Notes: generated by a model not told the origin, from the sequence alone. DNA of 21,320 bases from Haplomitrium mnioides (GCA_049999725.1 JBNGIS010033147.1:1-21320), one strand, 5' to 3'; positions 1 to 9,892 are shown, numbered from the stretch's first letter. Numbers and translations are program-made.

Positions 1-660
1 TCTGAGACTTATATCTCTCCTATTTGACTTGACAATCTCTTTCACGATGTGGCAATGGTGTTTGCAAGTTTCGAAATACCTCTCATGTGAATACACTCTG
101 AGACTTATATATATAGGTATGTCTCCTATTTGACTTGACAATCTCATCTCTTTCATGTCTCCTATTTGACTTGACAATCTCATCTCTTTCACGACGTGGC
201 TGGTGATTGCAAGTTTATGAATACCTCTCATGTGAATACTCTGAGACTTATATATATATGGGTATCTCTCCTATTTGACTTGGACAATGTCTTCAATTAC
301 CAAGTTTCTTAATACCTCTCATGTGAATACTTTGAGACTTATACATATGGGTATCTCTCCTATTTGACTTGACAATCTCTTTCAAAAAGTGGCAGTGGTG
401 ATTGCAAGTTTCTGAATACCTCTCATGTGAATACTATGAGACNNNNNNNNNNTGGTGATTGCAAGTTTCTGAATACCTCTCATGTGAATACTATGAGACT
501 TATATATATGGGTATATCTCCTATTTGATTTGACAATCTCTTTGACTTGACAATCTCTTTCCTGAGACTTATATATATGGGTATATCTCCTATTTGACTT
601 GACAATCTCTTTCCCGAGCGTGGCAGTGGTGATTGCAAGTTTCTGAATACCTCTTTCTGT
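1..660. repeat. degenerate AT-rich minisatellite
   Basis: A unit containing GAGACTTATATATATGGGTA, a TCTCCTATTTGACTTGACAA stretch, a GTGGCAGTGGTGATTGCAAG stretch and ATACCTCTCATGTGAATAC is repeated irregularly. The ATACCTCT core starts at about 76, 221, 312, 416, 473 and 647, so the spacing runs from about 57 (across the gap) to 174 bp, with internal partial copies. Short open frames here are translated repeat, not genes. The array probably continues to the left. Confidence 0.88.
443..452. other. assembly gap (10 N)
   Basis: Ten N inside the minisatellite, flanked on both sides by the same unit. The assembler probably could not resolve the copy number, so the true length is unknown. Confidence 0.95.
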
Positions 661-816
661 CTGGCAGTGGTAGGTGAGAGTTTCTGAATCATAGCTATGA
701 ATGTCTTGCTGGTGGTGGCTAGTTTTTTGGTTCTGGTTTGGGGTGGTCGTTGAGTATTTTACTCGTAGCTGAAGGCAACTCTTCTCTTAATAGTTTGGGT
801 ATTGGTGAACTTTTTA

Positions 817-971
817 CTAAATACACCACATTGCTGTCCTCAATGCTTTAGCCATCAAAACAAGCATCAGTCCCTGGTAGTCCCAGCATTGCTGCTCTTG
901 CTGTCATAGATGCTTTAGCCATCACACCATATCAGATGTGGTGGATTTAGCAAAAGGTGTGGTGTATTTAG
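817..971. repeat. small fold-back with 14-bp perfect inverted arms
   Basis: CTAAATACACCACA at 817-830 is the exact reverse complement of TGTGGTGTATTTAG at 958-971. A diverged extra copy of the right arm (GATGTGGTGGATTTAGC) lies near 936-952, and a short AATACACC follows at 973. It could be a tiny non-autonomous element or a chance hairpin. Confidence 0.5.
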
Positions 972-979
972 CAATACAC

Positions 980-1148
980 CTAAAAGTTTCTGAATCATGC
1001 AGCCAACTCTTGCCATTTAAGGCAACTAGGCTAAAGTCACTCTCATCAAAGCCAGTAACTATTGTGCTAAAAGTTTCTGAATCATGCCGCCAACTTTTGC
1101 CTTTTAAGGCAACTAGGCTACAGCCACTACCATCAAAGCCAGTAACTA
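980..1148. repeat. two tandem copies of an 87-bp unit
   Basis: The unit begins CTAAAAGTTTCTGAATCATG at 1067 and, with one change, at 980. It continues through CCAACT, TTTAAGGCAACTAGGCTA and CATCAAAGCCAGTAACTA. The period is 87 bp, a multiple of 3, so an open frame of 72 codons runs through both copies. It looks repeat-derived, not a gene. Confidence 0.85.
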
Positions 1149-1730
1149 CCCAATAGTTACTTAGTCCTGGAGTGGGGCAAGGTGTTCCTAGACCATGAAC
1201 TTCACTGCTCTGCCATTGGCCCCTTCCCGAGTGCAGAGTTCAAGAGAATTGTTCCTTAGATCTGACCCTGCATATTCCTAACTATGTGTACTTGCAATTA
1301 CGGACTGTCTTCTCGAGTATACACCCATCACCGATAGTACTGTTCACGTTATCCCCTAAGTGGGTGCCACATCTTCGGACCAATTTAGTATAAAGAGATG
1401 CCCGCTGGCAGGGTGAATTTTGTTTGTCTATTTTCAGAGCATAGAGATAAAAAACTAGGGTTTTTGTAATCAAGATGAACACAATTCAATAGAATCATCT
1501 TTTCATACTAAATTTATAAGCATTGAATGCTCATGAAAACAAATTACATTTGTGCCAATTTGCACAGCGTTACGAAATACTGATTAATTCCACACCATCT
1601 CCAATGCCCACCATCTCCAAATTCTGTGATCCGCTGGTCAGAATCCAGACTCTAACCTAACAATAGTCACTTCCAAACCAGTCCGTTGAAGTAGGCTTTG
1701 CCCAATACTAACAGTTTCAGTAGTATGAAA

Positions 1731-1736
1731 CTTATT
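1731..1736 (-). promoter_or_regulatory. possible near-consensus poly(A) signal of CPR
   Basis: Reading the minus strand downstream of the reductase stop, AATAAG lies about 240 nt past the TAA. I saw no exact AATAAA on that strand between 1441 and 1976. Plant poly(A) signals are loose, so this is only a candidate. Confidence 0.2.
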
Positions 1737-1976
1737 GTATGTCTGCATTTTCCAAATTACAGATTCTACATTATGACTCACAGGCTGCAGTTTAAACTCA
1801 CCAATGAGAAGTTGGCCTCCGAGGGAAAATCTCATGAGGCGAGATATAATAAATGCTGTCTGGACAAAATAATTGTCTTTTCTACAAAAAATCTTCCATT
1901 TGGTACACCCATCAATTTTTAACCATGACTGAGAGAACAATTTCTAACTGTGCTCATTGATGCAGCATCTTGAGCT

Positions 1977-3063
1977 TTACCAGACGTCCCGCAGGTACCT
2001 TCCATCTAATTGGAGCTTCTTCACTATTTCTTCAGCTTTTGTACTGTCCACAGATGCCTGAAAGAGCAACAGAAGACCCAATTGAACTTAAATTTTTGTT
2101 TTCAATGTCAGGGCAACGCACATCTTGACAGTTAACAAAGATGGAATACTCAAATATGAGTCACAAAGTACCTGCTCCTGGATAAGTGTGTGCAAAGTAC
2201 GATGCACATCCCTGGCCATCCCCTTTGCATCGCCACAGACATAAATGTAACCACCAGCAGAGACAGCATTCCAGATCATGCTTGCCTGGTCAACAAGGGC
2301 ACTACAACAAGTCAGATGGAATATACTACTCAGACACTCATCAAAACACAAAGATACAGACTGAGAATTGAAGGTAAATAAATGATTCATCATATGATCA
2401 ATCTCCATGTCTTTTAACTGGCAAATTTTTTCTGGCAGCCATACCTCTTCCAGCATTTTATTTTGCACATATTCTTTACTGGATCCCTCTCTAGAAAAGG
2501 CAATGGTCAGGTTGCTGAGAACTCCCTTCTCCAGGTAAGATTCTAGTTCTTCTTGATAGATGTAATCCTGGAATCAATTCATCTAACCCAGTATTACAGA
2601 TACTGACATACTTGTTCAGCTCTTAAAAGAAAAGAGAATAGTTAGTAGAAGGACCAAAAACATGCATTTGCCAAAACCGCTGAAAAACAAACCTGTGTCC
2701 GAGTTCTACATCCAAAGAAGAACACAGCTGGTCCAAGTTTTTCACCAGCATCTTGTAGAGCAGCTCTCTCCTGTTGCACACACCGGAATCTTTTTATCAG
2801 TAGCCTACAGCAATATACACACTGTTGAAAAAGAAACATCAGAACATCTGTCCAGTCTCAGGAAACTGATATTTTATCTTACTACTAAAAAGAAATAGGT
2901 CTCCACCAACCTGCAAGAAGCCTCTGAATGGAGCTAAGCCTGTCCCTGGTCCAATTAACACAACAGGTACTGATGGATCAGCTGGGAGCCTGAAATTTGA
3001 TGTCCTTACAAAAATGGGAGCCCATGAGCTTTCGGTGGGTCTTTCTTCAGCTGGAATAGCACT
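1977..3063 (-). other. CPR: CPR exons 14-18: NADPH-binding domain and C terminus
   Basis: Residues 503-684. Exon 14 carries the pyrophosphate-binding [11 protein letters not shown] loop (540-550), exon 15 [10 protein letters not shown], exon 16 LTIAFSRE (2'-phosphate side of NADPH), and exon 17 [20 protein letters not shown]. Exon 18 ends RYLRDVW with TAA at 1979-1977. Cys637, Asp682 and Trp684 correspond to the Cys630, Asp675 and Trp677 that act in hydride transfer in rat CPR. The terminal Trp is the residue that stacks on the FAD ring and favours NADPH over NADH. The catalytic end is therefore complete. Confidence 0.95.
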
Positions 3064-6000
3064 CTGACAAAACATAAACATACAATTTCCTTTCTTGGTC
3101 AGCTTGGGTGCAAAACCTAGAAATATACATGAATCAAAGCATCAAAGACTAACAAAGCCTTCTCCATCCGAGTTTTTTCCAGCAAGTTTTAACTGTCAAA
3201 CAAAAATGAACCAGGACATCTCAGCCCAGATAACTGTATTGGGAAGAGAGAACCAACAATTCTGGCTCATACCTTCATCCATGTTGAGGCAACACCTCTA
3301 AAGATACGACCAGAGGCACTTGTACCATAAACCAGAGCACAAGTAACACTTATTCGATTGGGTGAATACCTAACAAAAGGAAATAGTGTTAGCAACATAT
3401 TAGAAACAGCTATCACAGGAACAGGAGTAATTAAGACTAGACAACAGTCTGCCACTAGCATTCAGAACATGAGATAAAAAATACTCCATTCACTTACTTG
3501 GGTGACGAAGATATGGAGTAAAACCGTGGCTGTAGACGTGGTGCTACAGCTGCAAAGAAAACCCCCAAAGGAACTTTTACAGAGGAGAACTCCGACATTA
3601 CTTCCAGAAGAGTTCTCTGGCAAGTGGCAATATATTGAGCATAATCATCCTGTTCAAACGACCATCAGAAACAATCAGTATAACGTACATCAATGGATGA
3701 CTAAATGGCTGCAATGCAGAAATCCAGAACAGCGGTCAGAGAATAGTTTCCATACTTTTCCTTTGAGAGATGCAAGGAACTTGAGTCTTTCTTCTTCTTC
3801 AGGATTAGACGCATGAGCTGCTAGAACAGCAAGGACAGTCTGCAGGACATAACACAGTCAGCACTGATATTGAATTCCTCTGCTTAGGTAAAAAACTCTA
3901 GCCTTCACAATATCAAACCTTAGGTTGATTACAAAAGCGAAACTAAAAAGAGTCTTTCGGTTCCAATACCTTCTTAGGAGGACTGAGCAGATCTGTGTAG
4001 TGGGATAGAGCAGTATGCAGGGTCAGAGGCCCCGGAAATGGTGGTGGAAGGGAAGAACTACTCCCAGACAAGGCTTCACCATCTTCAGTTTCTGTGTGAA
4101 GTGAAAAAATGGTCTCCAAAGAATAGCCAAGTAGGTTGGCAGCCTCCTGCACATACTCTTGGTGATTATCTGCATATACTCCAACATGATCTCCTGTTTC
4201 ATACCTGCATGAAAACCAGCCATGGTTTGGTTAGATAGACTCAAGCTTTACTTTTCCAAACACCACTCATCACAGCTAGCAACATTGCATCCACACCACA
4301 GAGAAGCACAACTCACGTGATGCCTGTGTTTGTGATATCGAACTCCAGATGTGTGCATGATCTGTCAGACAAGGATGTATGAAGCTCTCTGCGAATAGTG
4401 ACAGCAGCTCTGCAGGACAATCCGGCCAGCAATTCACACATCAGAAAGCTTCTCATAATTGCCAAGTCTTCACATGCATACGCCTGTATTTACTTGAGTT
4501 TCGCACCTTCGAGGATGCTGGGCATCCACCCAAGCTTGTCCATTCTTCTCAGACTTGTATCTCTCTAAATGTGGCTTGGTACCATTTTCATATATAACAA
4601 CTCGATACTCCGGAATGGCAGCTGTGTATGGGGTAGCAGAGGTAGGTTCGTCATCTCCATCTCTCAGCAGGGCATCCAGCTCTGGCCACAACTGTTCACG
4701 CCTGCACCAACATATGAAGCATCCACATCCTTAGCATGACTAATTTCAAGTTCACTAATGTGACCGCCAACATGAGAAATTGAAAAAGATATGTAATATG
4801 TACCAGGAAGTGAAGTCGTCTTCAATACACTGATCATCATCACCCATTCCACAGGTAACAAGGCGCTTTGCTCCTGCCCCAGTTTGCATAGGTGGCTTTC
4901 CATTAGTACACAGTACTCATGCAAATTTAGCACTGATTTATGTGCTTTGAGTAGAGCATTGTAGTGAGGAGAATCAGCAATGAAACAATTTCACAAATGG
5001 TAGAGTAACTCACCAAACTTCTCCAGCTGCTCGTCAACTACCTTTGCAACCTGCCATCACAGTGCAAGAAATGAGACATTGGTGAGCTATCAACACAAAA
5101 TATCTCATGCGAATGGCATGAAGCATCCATGGTGTAGAGGAAATCTCCAAAAGTCAAATGATTGTGCATTCCATGTCAAGGGAACAGGAGCTTGCCAGGA
5201 TAACAGTAGTACCTTATTAAAATGTTCATACTGCCTGTTACCTAGCCCAAAGACAGCATACTGAAGTTCTGACAACCAACTTCCCTTCTCATCCACCTGC
5301 AGAGGTCCAGATCATGCCAGTCAACATTTTTTTGAGCACAACATTCAGCACTTTGCAAGTTCAAAAAACCTAAATCAGTTCAGTCTGTGCCTGTGCCAGA
5401 ATTGCAAATGAAAGAAAAATATATTGCAGTATGACTCTCATCATACATATATTGAAGGTAAGCTCATGGGACAATGCTCTTAAAAAGTATATCAAACTAG
5501 AAAACTTGGTTGCATCCAAAATTTTACGAAGACAGTAGCACTACCAAAACTACCACTAAGCACCGAGTTTACCTGCAGAACTTCAGTAAACCACTTGTAA
5601 AAACGCGCAGCATTGTCAGTTGGTTCGCCATCCCCATAGCTGCACCAAAAGTGATAACAGTGGATAAGGTCAGAAGACAACCAGAGATGCTGCAAAATTC
5701 ATGTGTACGGATGATGTGCTGGCAGGGCAAGCACAATTTGATTTCGTAGTACAGAGCACAACAAGAAAAATAGCACTGTATGACAAAACTTTGTGAATAC
5801 TGAATACTTCATTTATGGCCAATTCCACAAAACTTAAAATCTGTTCATTGGCAGGGAATCTTACGTGGCAAGAACAAACAAAGACATGGATTCTTTCTTG
5901 AGCTTCGACTCATATATGTCATCCTCTGCTGCATAATCGTCCTGCATTGACATGCGATAGATATAGTTATGAAGTTGTGGAGAGTAAAACTAACCGCAAA

Positions 6001-7912
6001 AACAAATAAATGGAAGATGCAATAGTCTAGGAAAAAACTACACACATCACAGCTGTGCAACACATAGAGTGCAGCCTTCACAATGTGGTGCCAGGCACAA
6101 AGTTTCAGACAATTCAGCCTCATCATGTGTAGCAGTAACAAGCTGGCACAACTTCCTGCCGGTTTTGTCAGTTCCCAACAGCAGGTCCTGATCATTCTTT
6201 GCACTGAGTTTTTGCCACCTTCCGGAAGCAATGGGAAAACTCAGTCATGATAATGCCTAGCACTCCACCAAGAACTCAAACTAATCAAAATCTGTCAACT
6301 CTCAAGCATCAGCTTGCTGCATCATTCCTTTCACTTTAGTTGGATCTTGTGAAGCAGACATCCAAGAATAACTCTCAGAGAGGCCTGCTGAAATGTTAGT
6401 GATTGGGGCTTTCTCCACCCTGAACATAGCACATGAAGCACAGCACTGCTAACTACTTGGATGCACAACAACCGCTAAAGTCCCTGAATAATATAGTTAT
6501 GAAGTTGTGGAGAGCAAAACTAACCACAAAAACAAATAAATGGAAGCTGAAATAGTCAAGGAAAAACCTACACATATCACAACTGCGCAACAAATAGAGT
6601 GCAGCCTTCACAGTGTGGTGTCAGACACAAAGTTTCAGACTATTCAGCCTCATCATGTGCAGCAGTGACAAGCTGCCACAACTTCCTGCTGGTTTCGTCA
6701 GTTCCCTACAGCAGGTCCTGATCATTCTTCGTACTGAGTTTCTGCCACTTTCCAGAAGAAACAGGAAAACCCAGTCATGATGATGCATAGCACTCCACCA
6801 AGAATCCAAACTTATCAAAATCTGTCAACTCTCAAGCATCAGCTTGAGACATCATTCCTTTCACTTTAGTTTGATCTTGTGAAGCAGACAAACTAGAGAT
6901 AAACTCTCAGAGAGGCCTGCTGAAAGGTAAGTGATTGGGACCTTCTGCACCCTGAACACAGCACATGAAGCACATCAATGGTGACTATTTGGATGCAGAA
7001 CATCCGCTAAAGTCACTGAATAATATAGTTACGAAGTTGTGGGGAGTAAAACTAACCACAAAAAAAAAATGGAAGCTGCAATAGTCTAGGAAAAACCAAC
7101 CCACCTCACAACTGCGCAACACTTGCAATATAATAAGTTATCTAGAACGTAGAGGTAACACAGGGAATGAGATATAATAAGTTATCTGGAACGTAGAGGT
7201 AACAGAGTGAAGTACTAGCGTTGGACTGTGGTTCCTTAACCAGCTAATACGACGAATTCACCCTGTGAGAATCCATGACCGGTATTGTCTACTGAGAAGT
7301 CGATCAAAGACCACACTCTTCACAGAAAAACCCAGTCCAACCGGAAGAGTAACTTTCCACGTACCAGATCCACGAGCTTGAAGTTTACTTTGTTGTCATA
7401 TCTGGATTTCCCTTCCTCTGCTAGAGACTGCCACGTTCGGGTTTTTAAAGTTAGATCCTAAATCCAGGATATTTACTTCAGAAACTCAGATAAAAGTTGC
7501 GTCCCGCTACTCTTGGATGAACGATGTCAACAAGAATTTAAAGTGGTCAGATGAAACCCGCAGACCGCCAATGGAATTCCGCAAGACGTCGATGAGACAA
7601 CCAGACGGTGGGCATCGTGCACTTAAAAGGACTCCATTACTGATGAGAAAGAACACAAACCTTGGCAAATCCTTCAGCAGTCCCAGTCTGTGTTCCGAAG
7701 AAAACTGTCACCTTCTTCTGCAAACCCTCATCTCCTTCATCCTCTACGTCCTCAACTAATTTCCTCGGCACCACGCTATAAACAGGAGCTGTGGTTTTGG
7801 TGCTCCGACGCCAGAGGAATAGCGCAATGCTCAGAACTGCAAGACCTGCCAAAACTCCTAAAGCCAAGAAGAGAGAAGGGACGTTGGCCAAAGCAGAGGG
7901 CGAGGAGACCAT
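1977..7912 (-). CDS. CPR: NADPH-cytochrome P450 reductase (plant CPR), 18 coding exons
   Basis: Diflavin oxidoreductase (EC 1.6.2.4) of the ER membrane. It moves electrons from NADPH through FAD and FMN to cytochromes P450, and so supports phenylpropanoid, terpenoid and hormone oxidation. Exons on the minus strand, in reading order: 7912-7661, 7427-7365, 5941-5865, 5639-5573, 5296-5213, 5050-5014, 4873-4804, 4701-4507, 4409-4317, 4204-3970, 3839-3756, 3649-3498, 3369-3273, 3063-2911, 2770-2693, 2567-2445, 2285-2172, 2057-1977. Every intron is GT-AG, all phases join, and the total is 684 aa, near the usual 690-715 for plants. In order: N-terminal anchor (about 12-34), FMN domain with GTQTGTAE (73-80) and [10 protein letters not shown] (132-141), connecting/FAD domain with RFYS (461-464), NADPH domain with [11 protein letters not shown] (540-550) and YVCGDAKGM (635-643), C-terminal DVW. 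No frameshift or lost motif. The start is uncertain: an in-frame ATG at 8035 would add 41 residues. I chose 7912 for its better initiation context and the normal short N terminus. Confidence 0.96.
3273..4701 (-). other. CPR: CPR exons 8-13: hinge, connecting domain and FAD site
   Basis: Residues 218-502. Exon 8 closes the FMN domain ([12 protein letters not shown]), gives the flexible acidic hinge, and enters the connecting domain ([14 protein letters not shown]). Exons 9 and 10 hold [13 protein letters not shown] and [13 protein letters not shown], then [10 protein letters not shown], all typical of plant CPRs. Exon 12 ends in [14 protein letters not shown]: Arg461, Tyr463 and Ser464 match the FAD-binding R-x-Y-S motif, and the serine corresponds to catalytic Ser457 of rat CPR. 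Exon 13 gives [25 protein letters not shown]. All introns in this part are short (97-130 bp). Confidence 0.94.
5961..7122. repeat. 530-bp tandem duplication inside CPR intron 2
   Basis: ATATAGTTATGAAGTTGTGG begins at 5961 and again at 6491, and with small changes at 7023. This gives two full copies (530 and 532 bp) and a third truncated after about 100 bp. Copies 1 and 2 agree at roughly 90% by eye over their first 250 bp. No copy contains a duplicate of a neighbouring exon. The array makes intron 2 five to ten times longer than the gene's other introns and starts about 20 bp from the exon 3 acceptor. Confidence 0.92.
7128..7211. repeat. two tandem copies of a 44-bp unit in CPR intron 2
   Basis: ATAATAAGTTATCT followed by GGAACGTAGAGGTAACA (AGAACG in copy 1) occurs from 7128 and again from 7172, next to the truncated third copy of the 530-bp repeat. 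Confidence 0.85.
7661..7912 (-). other. CPR: CPR exon 1: membrane anchor and first FMN loop
   Basis: Residues 1-84. A short polar leader ([12 protein letters not shown]) is followed by an uncharged Leu/Ala/Val-rich segment (about 12-34) that ends in LWRR. This is a signal-anchor of the kind that holds the enzyme on the cytosolic face of the ER. An acidic linker ([10 protein letters not shown]) leads into [17 protein letters not shown], the FMN phosphate-binding loop. The donor follows the AAG codon at 7661 (phase 0). The reading frame stays open upstream to 8161, with an in-frame TAG at 8164-8162, so a longer N terminus is possible. Confidence 0.93.
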
Positions 7913-8200
7913 GGCTGTTATATCCCCCTTGCTACCTACTAACGTCCAGAGGAAACCAAAATTCGACTTTTCGAAGCTAATCAAAGCTCGCTCTGTTTCT
8001 ACAGAATTAGTGCTACTAGAGATGCCGCCCTGCATACCAGCCAACGCAAATGAGAACAGGAAAAAAATCGCCTCACACCCCCTTCTCGTGCGCAGCTGCA
8101 GTAGACAAATCCGTGCACAGAGAGAGGGCGAGGGAAAACGCAATGAAAGGGAGAGGCGATACTATGCGCTGCTTAACTGCATCCACAACAAGCGGGTGCT

Positions 8201-8208
8201 TATAAATA
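8201..8208 (-). promoter_or_regulatory. possible TATA element
   Basis: The + strand reads TATAAATA and the minus strand TATTTATA. If it serves the reductase, transcription would start near 8170, giving a 5' UTR of about 135 or 260 nt depending on the start codon used. Orientation and use are not shown by the sequence. Confidence 0.3.
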
Positions 8209-8497
8209 ACGTTCTGGCAGTCTGGGAGAGAAATGGGATATGCGGGAGTTGATGCAAAGTTCATTCGGCACCTAATACACGGCCGATTCCAGTGCAGCAT
8301 CAGGAGCCCAGACCAAACGCACAGTCCGCAATAATATTCCCCACTCCCGATCCCTCCTCCCTCCTTTTCTGACTTCTTGCTGCTGCTGCTGCTCCTCTTC
8401 TCGTATAGCACCGCCACACGACTCGCGCTTCCTTTGCTCTCCGGTCCTCGAACACGTTCCTCTGGACTAGCACACTCACGACCTAGCCACCACCTTC

Positions 8498-8566
8498 GCC
8501 CACCGGTCACTCAAGCCTCGCCACCGGCGCCCACCGGTCACTAGAGCCTCGCCACCGGCGCCCACC
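8498..8566. repeat. 31-bp GC-rich tandem duplication in the promoter
   Basis: GCCCACCGGTCACT, then AAGCCTCGCCACCGGC (AGAGCC in copy 2), occurs from 8498 and again from 8529, with a third partial start at 8560. Confidence 0.85.
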
Positions 8567-8921
8567 TGTCGGTACTACCGGCGACGAAGTCAGTACAGCA
8601 ATTCCGTCTACGGCGTACCGTTCGTTCCGTTTTGGTATTCACTGAGTGCCGCGGTGGGCCTGAAATACGACGACGGTGCATAGCCCGCCACGATCCCGCG
8701 GTAGATTCAGCGCCGTCCATTCGTTTTGTTTTACTCTTTTAGTTTAGTGGCTCTCTTATCCATTAGGTAATGTCAAAAATGGTGTAAAAGTAAAAGATTC
8801 TTTTCTCTATAATTTAGCTAACAGACCATGATAAATCTCTTAATTAAACGAAACACGTATATTCTTGGGTACAAATACACAGTCGTTTTAAGGGATATTT
8901 GATGTAAGGTCCTGAAGTTTG

Positions 8922-9097
8922 GAGTATGTCACGTAAGGTCCCTAACCCGAGGGGTAACCTGTGGGTTCCTGCCCTTCACTCCCCTCACCCGTCCCTAACC
9001 TAACCTAAACTCGTAGCACGTGACTCCTCCTCCCTAAAACGGCAGGCAGGAACCCGCAGGTTTCCCTGCGGGTTTGGAACCTTACATGAAATACGTC
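8922..9097. mobile_element. fold-back / MITE-like inverted repeat
   Basis: The left arm at 8931-8973 (starting ACGTAAGGTCCCTAACCCG) and the right arm at 9045-9087 are reverse complements at 36 of 43 positions. With one gap the match extends outward to about 8922 and 9097. The 71-bp loop holds CCTAACCTAACCTAAAC, which resembles plant telomere repeat, and a CACGTG. There is no coding capacity. A further ATGTAAGGTCC lies at 8902. It is either a non-autonomous DNA element or a hairpin-forming control element; target-site duplications are not clear. Confidence 0.6.
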
Positions 9098-9892
9098 GCT
9101 GTTCCTTTCCTTAAGCCCCCAATTATTTCACGTGTTTGTCGTTTCTACATTTCACACCCTACACCCTGGGTAATTCTCCCACGTCACTTGTAAGTTTATT
9201 TTGTAAGTTGTACCTCACCGAACCTTTGACCGTAGACCTACGCCGACAGCTTCTGCGCTTTCCATTCGTGGCCATGGAGGTGCGTTTACACGAAAGCAAT
9301 GTCATCCAATGTGCCGTGGTGGCCGGCCCGCTTCATTAACGCCAACTTGTAATTTTCAGGGAGGTAATCGGAAATGTTGAAGTGATGTAGAAGAGGAAAA
9401 AAATGAGATCCCGTCGCAGGCTGTCTCGGAGGTTTGGGAGGTGCAAGAGCAGCGACAGAATTTACTGGTCTGATAGTTACAGTGTGACATTGCGTCCCAC
9501 TGCGGTCAGCAGATCCGAAGTCCAGCCGGCTGCTCGACTCATTGCTGGTGACGTATTGTTTACCTTTATCTATTTTCGTTGGTTTAGGTGTGGCGTTGTT
9601 GGTGTGTTCCCCTGTGAGTTTCGTCTCTCACGTGTTCTACTCTTGCGGTAGTTGTCGCTTCTGGAGTAACAACTTGCACCCTACAAACTAGTTACCCTAG
9701 CTGAAAGGGCACATCAGATGTAAACGTGATCGCATCTCCACGTTTCCTTGTTCATTTGACTTTCTTGGAGCACCTTTTGTGAGCAATAGATGGAAACTGA
9801 ATGTTTAGTCTTTTCTTTGGCAACTCTCTACATGCTCCTCACCGTTTTGACCGCCCGTTGCACTACTTCAACTTTGTTGAGTGTCCCACGTG
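9017..9892. promoter_or_regulatory. cluster of four G-boxes (CACGTG)
   Basis: Perfect CACGTG palindromes lie at 9017-9022, 9129-9134, 9629-9634 and 9887-9892. G-boxes are bound by plant bZIP and bHLH factors. They lie 1.1-2.0 kb upstream of the reductase start, or could serve an unseen + strand transcript. Binding is inference. Confidence 0.4.

Larger units (their letters stand above)
661..1976. other. gene-free 3' flank of CPR
   Basis: No open frame here resembles a known protein; the longest on either strand is about 100 codons without recognisable motifs. The part next to 1977 should hold the 3' UTR of the reductase. The 817-971 fold-back and the 980-1148 tandem pair lie in this stretch. 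Confidence 0.6.
4804..7427 (-). other. CPR: CPR exons 2-7: FMN-binding flavodoxin-like domain
   Basis: Residues 85-217. Exon 2 ([10 protein letters not shown]...KLVDL, 63 nt) is too short to stand out as an open frame. It was placed by homology with the ALSEEIKARY...VIDL stretch of Arabidopsis ATR1, and its acceptor and donor give the correct phase. Exon 3 carries DDYAAEDD...LFVLA, exon 4 [19 protein letters not shown], exon 5 [15 protein letters not shown], exon 6 [13 protein letters not shown] (37 nt), and exon 7 [20 protein letters not shown]. The YGDGEPTDN and [11 protein letters not shown] loops stack on and bind the FMN ring. Intron 2, between exons 2 and 3, is 1423 bp; the other introns here are 140-276 bp. 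Confidence 0.93.
7913..8600 (-). promoter_or_regulatory. GC-rich 5' UTR and promoter region of CPR
   Basis: The stretch upstream of the reductase start is clearly richer in GC and CpG than its surroundings. It has a purine-rich tract on the coding strand with a (GCA)n run (about 8379-8392 on +). Open frames on both strands here (for example 8073-8510 minus) have no recognisable motifs and are probably accidents of GC-rich sequence. The minus-strand frame entering exon 1 is open from 8161. Confidence 0.6.

Noticed and set aside
2186-5749. Plus-strand frames across the reductase gene
   Set aside because: Antisense shadows of exons and introns of the confirmed minus-strand gene.
5845-6818. Two similar minus-strand frames in CPR intron 2 (sharing RMIRTCC and ELTKPAGSC)
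   Set aside because: They are the same stretch of the 530-bp intronic duplication read twice, lie between exons 2 and 3, and have no start or family support.
8073-8510. 145-codon minus-strand frame upstream of the reductase
   Set aside because: GC-rich, no recognisable domain, overlaps the promoter and 5' UTR, and is out of frame with exon 1.
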